Below, piece after piece: positions 8,877-17,921 of a DNA stretch of 64,000 nt. Source of the stretch: a bacterium 1XD8-76 (GTDB taxonomy: Bacteria; Bacillota; Clostridia; Lachnospirales; Lachnospiraceae); the NCBI GenBank assembly GCA_003611955.1, contig RAZE01000008.1:1-64000 (forward strand). Direction: 5' to 3'. The first letter of the stretch is position 1; each line of letters begins with the position of its first letter. Position numbers and translations under genes: made by a program. The notes beneath the pieces are model-generated. The model saw only the letters and a program-made list of their open reading frames with translations. It was not told the origin of the DNA and ran no database searches.

Positions 8877-9662
8877 TTATTTGTTTTTGAACGGCTCTTT
8901 CACTTTCTCTTTATTCCTGTCGAGGAAGAAAGCCATACCGTACTTCTGATCCTCCGTCTCGAAGCAGTCGCCAAAGAGCTTCTCCTCGATCACGATCGCC
9001 TCATCCATGTTCACTTCCAGGCCGTCGTTGATCGCCTTCTTGCAGTTGCGCACTGCGATGGGCGCGTTCTTCGCGATACCCGCCGCCATCTTCTGTGCCG
9101 CCGCCATCAGCTCTTCCTGTGGATATACAGCGTTCACGAGGCCGATGCGGAGCGCTTCGTCAGCTTTGATGTTTCGCGCCGTGTAGATAAGCTGTTTTGC
9201 CATACCCGGGCTTACCAGACGCGCCAGTCTCTGGGTGCCGCCGAAGCCCGGTGTGATGCCGAGTCCCACTTCCGGCTGACCAAATACCGCATTGTCGGAA
9301 CAGATGCGGATATCACAGCTCATGGATATCTCACAGCCGCCGCCCAGCGCAAAACCGTTTACCGCAGCGATCACGGGGATCGGGAACGTCTCCAGTTTCC
9401 GGAATACATCGTTGCCTTTCTTGCCGAAAGCCTCGCCTTCCGCCTTGGTCAGTGTGCTCATCTCGCCGATGTCGGCGCCAGCCACAAAGGATTTTGTGCC
9501 TGCTCCGGTTAAGATCAGACATCTCACCTGATCTAAATCCACCCCGTCCAGGACAGCATTCAGTTCATCCAGCACAGCTGAATTCAACGCATTCAATGCC
9601 TTCTCACGGTTGATCGTGATGGTTCCGACCTGACCGTTTACTTCATACAAAACAAATTCCAT
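8877..9662 (-). CDS. crt: 3-hydroxybutyryl-CoA dehydratase (crotonase)
   Basis: 261 residues of the enoyl-CoA hydratase family, converting 3-hydroxybutyryl-CoA to crotonyl-CoA. Oxyanion-hole and active-site segments are AGADIGEM, NGFALGGGCEI and FGQPEVGLGITPGFGGTQRL, and both catalytic Glu positions look intact. The start is placed at MEFVLYEV, preceded by GAGGAG; an upstream in-frame ATG would add 17 unlikely residues. It follows thl after an 87-base spacer. Confidence 0.93.
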   Translation of the reverse strand: MEFVLYEVNGQVGTITINREKALNALNSAVLDELNAVLDGVDLDQVRCLILTGAGTKSFVAGADIGEMSTLTKAEGEAFGKKGNDVFRKLETFPIPVIAAVNGFALGGGCEISMSCDIRICSDNAVFGQPEVGLGITPGFGGTQRLARLVSPGMAKQLIYTARNIKADEALRIGLVNAVYPQEELMAAAQKMAAGIAKNAPIAVRNCKKAINDGLEVNMDEAIVIEEKLFGDCFETEDQKYGMAFFLDRNKEKVKEPFKNK

Positions 9663-9749
9663 GGTATTCTCTCCTCTCTGATAAACGCTCGAATACCGGG
9701 AAGCCGCAAACACTTCCCGGTATCAGATTTTCTCTCTCATCGAAGACTT

Positions 9750-10937
9750 TTAGTCTCTCTCTACGATGGTTGCGCAGCCCATTCCGCCGCCGATGCAGAG
9801 TGTCGCAAGGCCTTTCTTCGCGTCTCTCTTCACCATCTCATGCAGCAATGTGACAAGGATACGGCAGCCGGATGCTCCCACCGGATGTCCCAGCGCGATA
9901 GCGCCGCCGTTTACATTCAGTTTCTCAGAGTTGAAACCAAGCTCTTTCGCCACTGCTACAGACTGTGCTGCGAACGCTTCGTTTGCCTCAATCAGATCCA
10001 TATCATCCACAGTCAGGCCTGTCTTGGCCAGCACTTTTCTGGTCGCAGCCACAGGGCCGATACCCATGATGGAAGGATCCACGCCGCCCAGCGCACCTGC
10101 CACAAAAGTAGCCATCGGCTTTACGCCCAGCTCTTTCGCTTTCTCTTCGCTCATCACGACAACCGCTGCAGCGCCGTCGTTGATGCCGGAAGCGTTGCCC
10201 GCCGTCACAACGCCGCCCTCCTTCTTGCCGGAGCAGCATTTCAGTTTCGTCAGAGCTTCCATTGTCGTTCCCGGACGAGGGCCTTCATCCTTCACGAAAT
10301 CGACAACTTCCTTTTTCACTTTCACGGGAACCGGAACGATCTCGTCGTCAAATCTGCCTTCACTCATCGCCTTCTCACACTTCTGCTGGCTGTTTACGGC
10401 AAATTCATCGAGTTCTTCCCTTGTCAGCTTCCACTGATCCGCAATATTCTCGGCGGTGATCATCATATGGTACTGGTTGAATGCATCCCACAGCGCATCG
10501 TTCACCATGGTATCCACCAGAGTCCCGTTATTCATTCTGTAACCATAACGGCCATTCATCATCGCGTAGGGAGCCATGGACATATTCTCCATACCGCCTG
10601 CCACCACGATATCGGCATCGCCTGCCTGGATCATCTGTGCAGCCATATTCACACAGTTCAGACCGGAACCGCACACCACGTTGATCGTTACCGCAGGGGT
10701 CTCCACAGGAAGACCTGCCTTGATGGACGCCTGACGCGCCACGTTCTGACCGAGACCTGCCTGGATAACGCAGCCCATGTAAACCTGGTCAACCTGATCC
10801 GCAGGCACGCCTGCTCTCTTTAACGCTTCTTTGATTACGATGGAACCAAGTACAGGTGCCGGAGTCGTCCCAAGAGCTCCGCCCATTTTGCCGATCGCGG
10901 TACGGCAAGCGCCCGCTAATACTACTTTTTTCGCCAT
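9750..10937 (-). CDS. thl: Acetyl-CoA C-acetyltransferase (thiolase)
   Basis: 395 residues; condenses two acetyl-CoA to acetoacetyl-CoA, the entry step of the butyrate route. The acyl-accepting Cys89 is in NVVCGSG, His351 in [10 protein letters not shown] and Cys381 in TLCIGGGMG, the full thiolase triad. GGAGGG precedes the ATG. It is first in the operon, with a sigma-A type promoter about 70 bases upstream. No butyrate kinase or butyryl-CoA transferase gene is in the window, so the last step must be encoded elsewhere. Confidence 0.95.
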   Translation of the reverse strand: MAKKVVLAGACRTAIGKMGGALGTTPAPVLGSIVIKEALKRAGVPADQVDQVYMGCVIQAGLGQNVARQASIKAGLPVETPAVTINVVCGSGLNCVNMAAQMIQAGDADIVVAGGMENMSMAPYAMMNGRYGYRMNNGTLVDTMVNDALWDAFNQYHMMITAENIADQWKLTREELDEFAVNSQQKCEKAMSEGRFDDEIVPVPVKVKKEVVDFVKDEGPRPGTTMEALTKLKCCSGKKEGGVVTAGNASGINDGAAAVVVMSEEKAKELGVKPMATFVAGALGGVDPSIMGIGPVAATRKVLAKTGLTVDDMDLIEANEAFAAQSVAVAKELGFNSEKLNVNGGAIALGHPVGASGCRILVTLLHEMVKRDAKKGLATLCIGGGMGCATIVERD

Positions 10938-11008
10938 TTGAATAGCCCTCCATTTTACTTGATTTTTTATAATTTGTTTGTTATTTTTTTGACAAACTCA
11001 CTTTTTCC

Positions 11009-11037
11009 ATTATACCACAGCATTCGACATTTTGCAA
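11009..11037 (-). promoter_or_regulatory. Sigma-A type promoter of the thl-crt-hbd-bcd-etfBA operon
   Basis: On the minus strand TTGCAA (11032-11037), a 17-base spacer and a perfect TATAAT (11009-11014). The expected start point is near 11002, giving a leader of about 65 bases to the thl ATG. Confidence 0.75.
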
Positions 11038-11040
11038 CAA

Positions 11041-11162
11041 TGAGCCATGCGAAATTCTGTGGGAACCTGTGTTGAATGCTTGCACTCATAAACAGGTTTC
11101 TGCAGAATTTTATATGGCGAAGCCATACATCCCGAAAATGCGAAGCATTTTAGGGATGGCTC
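11041..11162. repeat. Cloverleaf-like palindromic element
   Basis: The element is bounded by TGAGCCAT (11041-11048) and its complement ATGGCTCA (11155-11162). Inside are three further hairpins: a long imperfect stem pairing about 11052-11070 with 11092-11118, ATGGC-GAA-GCCAT, and a CATCCC/GGGATG stem enclosing AAAATGC-GAA-GCATTTT. It sits between hpf and the thl promoter. It may be a dispersed non-autonomous palindromic repeat or a structured RNA; copy number cannot be judged from one window. Confidence 0.6.
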
Positions 11163-11190
11163 ATTGCCCCGCCCCTACCGGCCGCCGCAT

Positions 11191-11718
11191 TTACACCTCC
11201 GGCTCGATCAGTCCGTAAGTGCCGCCCTTTCTCTTATAGACAACGCTCACCAGATCCGTCTCCGCATTGCAGAACACATAGAAATCATGCCCCAGAAGTT
11301 CCATCTGCACACAGGCGTCCTCGGGATACATGGGTTTGATATCAAACTGTTTCGTCCGAACGATCTTTACTTCCTCCTCCCCATCATCCGGTTTCTCTAT
11401 AAATGCATCACTGAAAGATGCCGCGTTCTGTTTCTTGTCAATCAATTTGTTCTTATATTTTTTCAGCTGGCGCTCGATGATCTCCTGAACCAGGTCGATG
11501 GAAACATACATATCGCTGCTCGTCTGCTCGGATCGGATAATATTTCCCTTCACAGGGATCGTCACTTCGATCTTCTGTCTGTCCTTCTCCACGCTGAGCG
11601 TCACTTTAGCGGTCGTATCTTCCGCAAAGTATTTCTCCAGCTTACCGATCTTATCCTCTACGGCATTCTTTAACCCCTCCGAAACCTCGAGATTCTTTCC
11701 GGTAATAATAATTTTCAT
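11191..11718 (-). CDS. hpf: Ribosome hibernation promoting factor, long form
   Basis: 175 residues beginning MKIIITGKNLEVSEGLK. The N-terminal RaiA/YfiA domain (about 1-100) binds the 30S decoding region. The C-terminal domain (about 118-175, VRTKQFDIKPMYPEDACVQMELLGHDFYVF) mediates dimerisation of 70S particles into 100S in long-form proteins. The start at 11718 is chosen because AAAGGAGG lies just before it; the open frame continues upstream without similarity. Confidence 0.93.
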   Translation of the reverse strand: MKIIITGKNLEVSEGLKNAVEDKIGKLEKYFAEDTTAKVTLSVEKDRQKIEVTIPVKGNIIRSEQTSSDMYVSIDLVQEIIERQLKKYKNKLIDKKQNAASFSDAFIEKPDDGEEEVKIVRTKQFDIKPMYPEDACVQMELLGHDFYVFCNAETDLVSVVYKRKGGTYGLIEPEV

Positions 11719-11877
11719 AGGCATACCTCCTTTTTTCATTTGGACAGGATCGCCAAAAGCATCTCCGTCCTTTGCGTATATTGTATCACACCCTGTCCGA
11801 AATAGACAGCACCTAAAATATTTTTTTACCGGTTTTTTCTTTACAACGCCGTCTTTATCTGCTATGCTTTCAGCATT

Positions 11878-13248
11878 ATGAATACCTGTAAAACATTGAC
11901 ACCTGAGAAGAAACTTTTTTACAGATCGCTTCTTTCTCTGGTCATTCCGATAACGATTCAAAACCTGATCACAAACATGGTAAACTCTGCCGACGTGCTG
12001 ATGCTCAACTATGTGGGGCAGTCCTCCATGTCGGCTGTCTCCCTGGCAAACCAGTATCAGTTTATCCTGGGCGGCTTTTTCTTTGGGATCACCTCCGGGA
12101 CTACCATGCTCTGCGCTCAGTACTGGGGAAAAAAGGATATGGATTCGATCCAGGCGGTCTTTGGCATCGCCCTGAAGATATCCCTGTCTTTCACATTCCT
12201 GCTCTCCCTTGCGGCGATCTCTTTCCCCGCTCTTCTGATGAGGGTCTTTACGCCGGACGCGGAACTGATTGAGATGGGGGCTTCCTATCTGCGAGTCATC
12301 GGAATCTCCTATCTTCTGACAGGGTTTTCCCAGACCTACCTCTGCGTGTTGAAAAGTGTGGAGAGAGCAAGGACGAGCACACTAATCAGCTGCACCGCCC
12401 TGTTTCTCAATGTGTTTTTGAACGCGGTATTTATCTTCGGACTGTTCGGGGCGCCAAGGCTTGGCATCCTCGGCGTTGCCCTCGCCACGGTGATCGCCCG
12501 CGTGGTGGAGATCCTTCTGTGTTTTGCGGATTTTTTCAGAGGACGGATCTTCAGACCCCAGCGCTCCGTCCTGTTCGGCCGTCATAAACTGTTATTTCAG
12601 GATTTTCTGAAGTATTCCATCCCGGCGCTTTTAAACGACTGTATCTGGACTTTTGCCTTCTCCACCTACTCCATCATTCTGGGGCATATGAACTCCGATA
12701 TGGTGGCGGCAGCCTCCGTAGCCACTACGATCAGAGACCTGATCAGTGTCGTCTGCTTCGGTATCGGCAGCGCCGGCACGGTGCTTCTCGGGAAATCTCT
12801 GGGAGAACAGCGCATGGACAAGGCGAGAGAGGACGCCTCCAGCCTCTGCCGGTGCACGTTCGCTGTCAGCGTATTGACTGCTTTGGTCATTATCCTTTTC
12901 CGAAAACCCGTGATCGGCATCTTCGACCTGACGCCTCTGGCGCAGGACTATCTGAACTTTATGCTGCTTGTCAGCTCCTACTATGTGATCGGACAGGCAA
13001 TGAACACGCTTACCATCGCCGGTATCTTCCGCGCCGGCGGCAACTCCCGCTTCGGGCTGATCTGTGATATCATCGTGATGTGGTGTATCGCGGTTCCCCT
13101 GGGATTTATCAGCGCTTTCGTCCTGCATCTGCCGCCGAAAACAGTCTATTTCATTCTCTGTCTGGATGAATTCTGGAAGATCCCGGTGGTCTGGCGTTAC
13201 TATAAGAGCGAAAAATGGCTGAATAACATAACAAGGGAATACGAATAG
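11878..13248 (+). CDS. MATE family multidrug/sodium antiporter
   Basis: 456 residues with the twelve hydrophobic segments expected of MATE exporters, for example IPITIQNLITNMVNSADVLM near the N terminus and a related repeat in the second half (SIPALLNDCIWTFAFSTYSI). These proteins use Na+ or H+ gradients to expel cationic compounds. It is divergent from hpf with a 159-base gap, and no clear ribosome binding site is seen before the ATG, so the start is uncertain. Convergent with the DUF4097 gene. Confidence 0.88.
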   Translation: MNTCKTLTPEKKLFYRSLLSLVIPITIQNLITNMVNSADVLMLNYVGQSSMSAVSLANQYQFILGGFFFGITSGTTMLCAQYWGKKDMDSIQAVFGIALKISLSFTFLLSLAAISFPALLMRVFTPDAELIEMGASYLRVIGISYLLTGFSQTYLCVLKSVERARTSTLISCTALFLNVFLNAVFIFGLFGAPRLGILGVALATVIARVVEILLCFADFFRGRIFRPQRSVLFGRHKLLFQDFLKYSIPALLNDCIWTFAFSTYSIILGHMNSDMVAAASVATTIRDLISVVCFGIGSAGTVLLGKSLGEQRMDKAREDASSLCRCTFAVSVLTALVIILFRKPVIGIFDLTPLAQDYLNFMLLVSSYYVIGQAMNTLTIAGIFRAGGNSRFGLICDIIVMWCIAVPLGFISAFVLHLPPKTVYFILCLDEFWKIPVVWRYYKSEKWLNNITREYE

Positions 13249-13260
13249 TATTCCCCTGTT
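13229..13260. terminator. Bidirectional terminator between MATE and DUF4097 genes
   Basis: The stem AACA-GGGAATAC pairs with GTATTCCC-TGTT around a 5-base loop. It overlaps the MATE stop codon and lies just before the stop of the convergent gene at 13262. Confidence 0.65.
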
Positions 13261-13261
13261 C

Positions 13262-14689
13262 TTACTTCTTCGGGCTGATCTGGAAGCTTCCTGTGTGGTC
13301 ATCCATCTCGCAGGAGACCCTGTATGTCCCCGGACAATCGATCCTCACCTCGTAATCCCCCGTCTGTATGTCCTCTTCCCCAAATATCTCCTCCCCATAT
13401 TTGTCCTCGATCTCCATATCGAGTTCACCGTCTTCTGTCACACAGGATACTATCAGGGTCACAGGCTCCGAAATCTCCAGCGCAAACGAGAAATTTTCGG
13501 CAGTCGTATTTTTGTTTTTCCTGCCGATGCTCTCCGGCCAATAATCCATGAGAAATTCCTTCTCTATCGTTTTCATGTCAAAGCCGATATTCTCCCACTC
13601 GTCCTCCGAAATCTCCAGCTTCGGCAGCGGTGGCAGAGCGCCCTCCTCCGCAGGTTCTTTGCCGGATGTCTCCGCCGCCCTTTCTGCCGATGCATTTTCC
13701 CCTGTCCCGGCAGATGAGTCCTCCGTCCCGGCAAACTCCACGGTGATATTTCCCATATCGCAGGTCAGATCGTACACGCTCCCTCCTCCCGCATTTTCTC
13801 CGTAGAGCTCCGTAGAATAGACTATCCCCGAATAGCTTCTCGACTCTCCGCTCTCCTTCCCTATGATGACTTCCCCCATATTGCATTCGATCTCATAATC
13901 GTGATTCTCGTAGGAGTCCCGCAGGAAAACAGTGATGCCCCCCATATTGGCCTCCGCATTCAGATCGCCTGTGATCAGACTCTCCTGCAGAGTAATGTCC
14001 CCCATATTGACATTTGTGTCACATTCTTTCGCATCCAACCTGTGTACCATAATGGAGCCCGCCGCCACCTCCGCGAAAAAAGTGTCCGCCGTCACTTCAT
14101 CCATCGTGATACTGCCGGCTCCCAACTCTACTCCTATTTTCCCCACTGTAAAGGGTCCCTCAGTGATAATCTCACCGGCTCCCATCTCGATATCCACGTT
14201 GTCCAGGCCCATCCCCTCCGGAAGAGTCAAAGTAATGTCCGCCACACCTCCCAACATCGGGCATCGCTGCTTCAGGTAAAAAGTATCTCCCTCTATATAA
14301 TACTGGCATTCCGGTCCGCCGTCCTTTTTTAACGCCAGGCCGTCCCCCTGGCGGATAGTCACACTGCCCCCGCCTATCTCCAGATTCAGGCTGCGGATGC
14401 CCTCGCTCTGTATGCTGTCATCTGTGAAGCTTCCGTATGTCAGGTCATGATTCTTATCAAATTCTATTCCGTCGTGCGTCAGCACAAATCCTCTGCCTCC
14501 CCCTTTGATCCGCCTGAAATCCCATTTGTTCACCCTTTCCCACGCTTCCCGCACCAGCATGCGGTTCTCCTCGGTTCCGTACTTTTTATCCATGTAACCT
14601 ATTCCCACCGCGCCTATGATCCCAAGTACAAGGCCCACCGCCAGAAAACATCCCGCGGCGATCAACATTCCTTTCACAAACTTTTTCAT
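13262..14689 (-). CDS. DUF4097 beta-strand repeat envelope protein
   Basis: 475 residues. One N-terminal membrane helix (about 8-30) precedes a beta-solenoid-like region with repeated short motifs such as VDIEMGAGEI, VELGAGSI, VNMGDI, ANMGGI and CNMGEV. An acidic Ser/Ala/Glu-rich linker and a second C-terminal beta domain follow. The start MKKFVKG has GGAGG upstream and forms an ATGA overlap with the DUF1700 gene. PadR-DUF1700-DUF4097 operons are common in Firmicutes and linked to envelope stress responses; the precise role is unknown. Confidence 0.8.
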   Translation of the reverse strand: MKKFVKGMLIAAGCFLAVGLVLGIIGAVGIGYMDKKYGTEENRMLVREAWERVNKWDFRRIKGGGRGFVLTHDGIEFDKNHDLTYGSFTDDSIQSEGIRSLNLEIGGGSVTIRQGDGLALKKDGGPECQYYIEGDTFYLKQRCPMLGGVADITLTLPEGMGLDNVDIEMGAGEIITEGPFTVGKIGVELGAGSITMDEVTADTFFAEVAAGSIMVHRLDAKECDTNVNMGDITLQESLITGDLNAEANMGGITVFLRDSYENHDYEIECNMGEVIIGKESGESRSYSGIVYSTELYGENAGGGSVYDLTCDMGNITVEFAGTEDSSAGTGENASAERAAETSGKEPAEEGALPPLPKLEISEDEWENIGFDMKTIEKEFLMDYWPESIGRKNKNTTAENFSFALEISEPVTLIVSCVTEDGELDMEIEDKYGEEIFGEEDIQTGDYEVRIDCPGTYRVSCEMDDHTGSFQISPKK

Positions 14690-15456
14690 ATCCCTTCCTC
14701 CCCTCTTCTCTTCCTCTCTGTCCATTTTCTGCTCAAATACTTTCCAAAGCTTTCCACTTCACGGATCAGCCACGGGAAAAATTTTCCCAAAATCGCCACC
14801 AACGCCGCCAATGCCAGCAGAAACAGCGCGATCGTAACACAGCCGCCCGCGATACAGACGATTCCCGCAAAGGGATGGTAAAACAGTATCGGAAATCCCG
14901 TTATAAACAGGCCGACTCCCACCAGAAGAAATACCAATACTACGGCGATCATCGCAACGACCACACCGAACAGAGCTCCCAGAATTCCCACTGCCACACC
15001 GAAAGCCGACGCCGCCAGAGCGATGATCACCGGCGATGCCAGGATCCCCAGCACGATCAAAAGTGCTACCATACCTGCGCTTTTATCGCTCTTTTTCTTT
15101 TCCTCTCTCTGCTTTCCGCGGCCCTCCGCGCTCTGTCCATACGGAGCCTTTCCGTATTCCCTCTGTCTATAAGCGTTTTGTCCCGCAGAATTCCTCATCC
15201 CGGGCGGGTTGTCGGACTCCACTTTTTCCCGATAACCGCTCTCCGTGAACATTCCTTCCTCCGCTTTGTGCAGTCCAGCCTTTATCTGCTCTGCCACCTG
15301 CTCCGGCGAGCCCAGGGAAAGCAGCACATCCTCTTCATTCTCTTCCCCTGCATCCGCAAAATACTCCTCATAATACTCCAACGCCTCCGCCCGCTCCTCA
15401 CTGCTAAGACCGGTGAGCTGCGCCTGCAGTCTGTCTAAAAACTCTCTCTTATCCAA
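14686..15456 (-). CDS. DUF1700 (HAAS domain) membrane protein
   Basis: 256 residues. The N-terminal 60 residues (FLDRLQAQLTGLSSEERAEALEYYEEYF) are the helical HAAS signalling domain. A charged linker rich in Arg, Lys and Gln follows, and then several membrane segments (about 128-230) rich in Ala, Val and Gly. Its start overlaps the end of the PadR gene by 8 bases and its end overlaps the DUF4097 start by 4. The three genes should act together, with the HAAS domain thought to relay envelope state to the PadR repressor. Confidence 0.82.
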   Translation of the reverse strand: MDKREFLDRLQAQLTGLSSEERAEALEYYEEYFADAGEENEEDVLLSLGSPEQVAEQIKAGLHKAEEGMFTESGYREKVESDNPPGMRNSAGQNAYRQREYGKAPYGQSAEGRGKQREEKKKSDKSAGMVALLIVLGILASPVIIALAASAFGVAVGILGALFGVVVAMIAVVLVFLLVGVGLFITGFPILFYHPFAGIVCIAGGCVTIALFLLALAALVAILGKFFPWLIREVESFGKYLSRKWTERKRRGEEGI

Positions 15457-15775
15457 CGCTCTGTCCCCCCTCGAATATTGCCGTGATTTTCTGCGAATAT
15501 CTCAGCCATTCCATCTTATACAAATTAAGCTGAGCATATCCCTTTCCAGTAATTTTATAATATCTTCGGTTTCGACCGTCTATGGCCCTGTCATATATCT
15601 CCAGGCATTCATCTTTTTGCAGACGGCGCAGCACCGGATACAATGTAGACTCCGACACATCGATCAGCTGCTGCACTTCCCTGGTGATTTTATAACCGTA
15701 TGTGCCGTCCTTTGTCCAGGAAACTACCGCAAGCACGATCGCATCCAGCAGCGCCGCTCCCGTATTAAATATCAT
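15449..15775 (-). CDS. PadR family transcriptional repressor
   Basis: 108 residues with the PadR winged helix: LDAIVLAVVSWTKDGTYGYKITREV, then STLYPVLRRLQKDECLEIY and RRYYKITGKGYAQL. ATG at 15775 is preferred over the GTG one codon upstream because AGGAGG is 7 bases away. It is first in its operon and very likely controls itself, since near-perfect palindromes cover the promoter just upstream. The inducing signal is unknown. Confidence 0.88.
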   Translation of the reverse strand: MIFNTGAALLDAIVLAVVSWTKDGTYGYKITREVQQLIDVSESTLYPVLRRLQKDECLEIYDRAIDGRNRRYYKITGKGYAQLNLYKMEWLRYSQKITAIFEGGQSVG

Positions 15776-15833
15776 CACTCTACCTCCTATTCCAGTTCCG
15801 CAGATGTACTTTGATACATCGTTCTACTGTTTC

Positions 15834-15897
15834 ATATAATATTATACAGAATATAATATCTTGGCAATACTATATCGCATATAATATTATTTGTCAA
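15834..15897 (-). promoter_or_regulatory. PadR operon promoter with palindromic operators
   Basis: Minus strand: TTGACA (15892-15897), 17 bases, TATAGT (15869-15874). A 23-base near-perfect palindrome, AATACTATAT-CGC-ATATAATATT (15866-15888, one mismatch), covers the spacer and the -10. A second related inverted repeat, ATATTATA-N4-ATATAATAT, lies at about 15838-15858 over the transcription start. This is a typical PadR self-repression layout. Confidence 0.75.
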
Positions 15898-15941
15898 GCC
15901 ATATTATATAAACTTCCGAAAACTTCAGCGCGCACTAAGAA

Positions 15942-15969
15942 AGCCGCTGCACTCATTCGTACAGCGGCT
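15942..15969 (-). terminator. Terminator after the NlpC/P60 gene
   Basis: AGCCGCTG (15942-15949) pairs with CAGCGGCT (15962-15969). On the minus strand the stem is followed by TTCTTAG, 28 bases past the stop at 15997; a T-rich run also follows on the + strand. Confidence 0.65.
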
Positions 15970-15996
15970 CTCTTTTGAAAAACCGTAACATTAAAT

Positions 15997-17613
15997 CTAG
16001 AAAATTCTTCTTATCGCCAGAATATTTCTGTAACTTGCGTTGGAAACGATGATGCCCGTCTTGGATGTGGACGCGTGCACGATCTGGTTTCCGCCGATAT
16101 AGATTCCCACGTGGCCGGAATAGCAGATGATATCACCCGGCTGCGCTTCCGCAAGACTTCCCACGCTGCTGCCGACATTTCTGTCCGCTGTGGAGGAATG
16201 AGGCAGGCTCACCCCAAAGTTCTTGTAAACGCTCATCACAAACCCGGAACAGTCAGCACCGTTCGTCAGACTGGTGCCTCCCCACACGTAGGGATTCCCT
16301 TTAAACTGAAGGGCAAACTGTGCCACCGCATTGCCGGATGCGCTGCCGCCGCCCGCCGGAATATAGCTGCTCGCAGAATTGTAATTCTTATTCCCGCTGG
16401 CTTCCGGTTTTTTAGAATTGGCTGAAGCTGCCGCCTGGGCTTTCCTTCTCTCCTCTTCCTCTTTCGCCAGCCTTGCTTCTTCCTCTTCCTTGCTCTCGGC
16501 CTTCACAAAATCGGTCCGCATACTCACATATTCCATAGATACCCAGCCGTAACCTTCTTCGATATCTACCTTGACCCAGCCATCATTTTCTTCGACTACG
16601 CTCAGCTCCTCCTCGATCGGAACAAGACCGAGCACTGTGGACTCTGTGGAAGCCTCTTCCCGCACCTTCAGCGTGGTAGTCGTCACCGTAGCGATCCTCG
16701 TTCCGACCTGTTTCGCCAGTTCTATCGCGTCGCTGCCGGTCACACAGAATTCCGCTTTAACGTAACCTGTCACATTGCCGGAATTGATCTCATACCAGCC
16801 GTCTTTCTCAGACAGATAGGTTCCCACCGATTTATCATACAATTTTCCTACGACCTCGCTGTCCTCGCTGGCATCGCTCCTCACATTCACATAGTTATTC
16901 ACCTGCGCGATCACCAGATTGGAGAACTCCCTCTCCTCGTCGGTCAGGGAAGCAGCCGCTGCCGCCGCCAGTTCCGCCGTAGACTGAGTCGTCTCGATCA
17001 CCTTTTTTTCTATTTCACTGTCGGTATTTTTCGTCTCCTGCTCCGGAGCTTCCTCATTGTTCCCCGACACTGTTGTCTTCGCCGCCTCATCGGATGCCGC
17101 CTGCTGCTCCACAGACTCTTCCGCCTGGTTCTCCTGCGCCTCTGTCTGCTCAGAGGAAGCCATCGGCACGCTCTCTTCCGTCATCTTTTCCATATCCCCG
17201 GAGGAAAGCACCTCGCTCGGACCGATATTTGCCACAGATGCGATAACGTTATCCGCCTCTCCCGTCTCTTCCTGTACCAGCGCCTCTTCCGTCTCCAGCT
17301 CCGCGAGCACCTGCTGCACTTCCACTGCCTTCACAATACTTGCCGAAACAGTCGTCTTCGGCGCTGTCTTATATTCCTCCAGATACGCCTTCATCTCCGA
17401 CACGGAAAGTACCATACTCTTATTCTGCTCTGCTTCCGCTAAGACTCTCTCCTGTATCTGTGCAAGAGTAACGCCATCTGACATCGTCACGCCTATGCCG
17501 GCCGCCGGTAAAACATCCGACAGCTTCACCGCCTGGGCATCCATGCTCATAGTCGATGCCGCTATGACTGCCGCCATCCCATATGCCGCTATCCTACCTT
17601 TTTTATGTGTCAT
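15997..17613 (-). CDS. Secreted SH3b / NlpC-P60 peptidoglycan endopeptidase
   Basis: 538 residues. The N terminus MTHKKGRIAAYGMAAVIAAS is a signal peptide. A Glu/Gln/Ala-rich linker (about 80-240) precedes two SH3b domains (VNVRSDASEDSEVVGKLY and LKVREEASTESTVLGLV). Next come a Lys/Glu coiled region and a C-terminal NlpC/P60 domain with Cys455 (GADCSGF), His501 (YSGHVG) and His513 (IVHAS). Such enzymes cut gamma-D-Glu-diamino acid bonds in wall peptides. The start at 17613 is set by GAGGA and the signal peptide; a longer frame upstream lacks both. Confidence 0.9.
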   Translation of the reverse strand: MTHKKGRIAAYGMAAVIAASTMSMDAQAVKLSDVLPAAGIGVTMSDGVTLAQIQERVLAEAEQNKSMVLSVSEMKAYLEEYKTAPKTTVSASIVKAVEVQQVLAELETEEALVQEETGEADNVIASVANIGPSEVLSSGDMEKMTEESVPMASSEQTEAQENQAEESVEQQAASDEAAKTTVSGNNEEAPEQETKNTDSEIEKKVIETTQSTAELAAAAAASLTDEEREFSNLVIAQVNNYVNVRSDASEDSEVVGKLYDKSVGTYLSEKDGWYEINSGNVTGYVKAEFCVTGSDAIELAKQVGTRIATVTTTTLKVREEASTESTVLGLVPIEEELSVVEENDGWVKVDIEEGYGWVSMEYVSMRTDFVKAESKEEEEARLAKEEEERRKAQAAASANSKKPEASGNKNYNSASSYIPAGGGSASGNAVAQFALQFKGNPYVWGGTSLTNGADCSGFVMSVYKNFGVSLPHSSTADRNVGSSVGSLAEAQPGDIICYSGHVGIYIGGNQIVHASTSKTGIIVSNASYRNILAIRRIF

Positions 17614-17921
17614 AAAATCCTCATTTTCCTGTGCTTCTTCGCACATTTTAAAATTTGTTACAAAATTATTACATCTGTTAACTAATATATCACCTTCCCC
17701 GATATTTGTCAACCGCCGTATTTGTTTGAAAATCCACACAAATTCCATATTTTGTGTTTTTCCAACCCGTATTTTTTTTGTAACAATTCAATATTTTGGG
17801 GACGCTTTTCGACTTTTTTCCCAAAAGTGCTATATTTTGTATCATTTCACATATCTTTTTTTATGGAAATATATTAAAATAAAATCAGGAATAAAAATTG
17901 TATGAAAAAAGGAGGACCGCC
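17614..17921. other. Divergent intergenic region with NlpC/P60 promoter
   Basis: 308 bases without a gene. The minus-strand promoter described separately lies at 17684-17712. The rest is very AT-rich. A rightward promoter for the short-chain dehydrogenase is likely but no clear hexamer pair could be fixed. No riboswitch motif was recognised. Confidence 0.5.
17684..17712 (-). promoter_or_regulatory. Promoter of the NlpC/P60 gene
   Basis: Minus strand TTGACA (17707-17712), 17-base spacer, TATATT (17684-17689). Leader of about 65 bases to the ATG at 17613. Confidence 0.75.
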
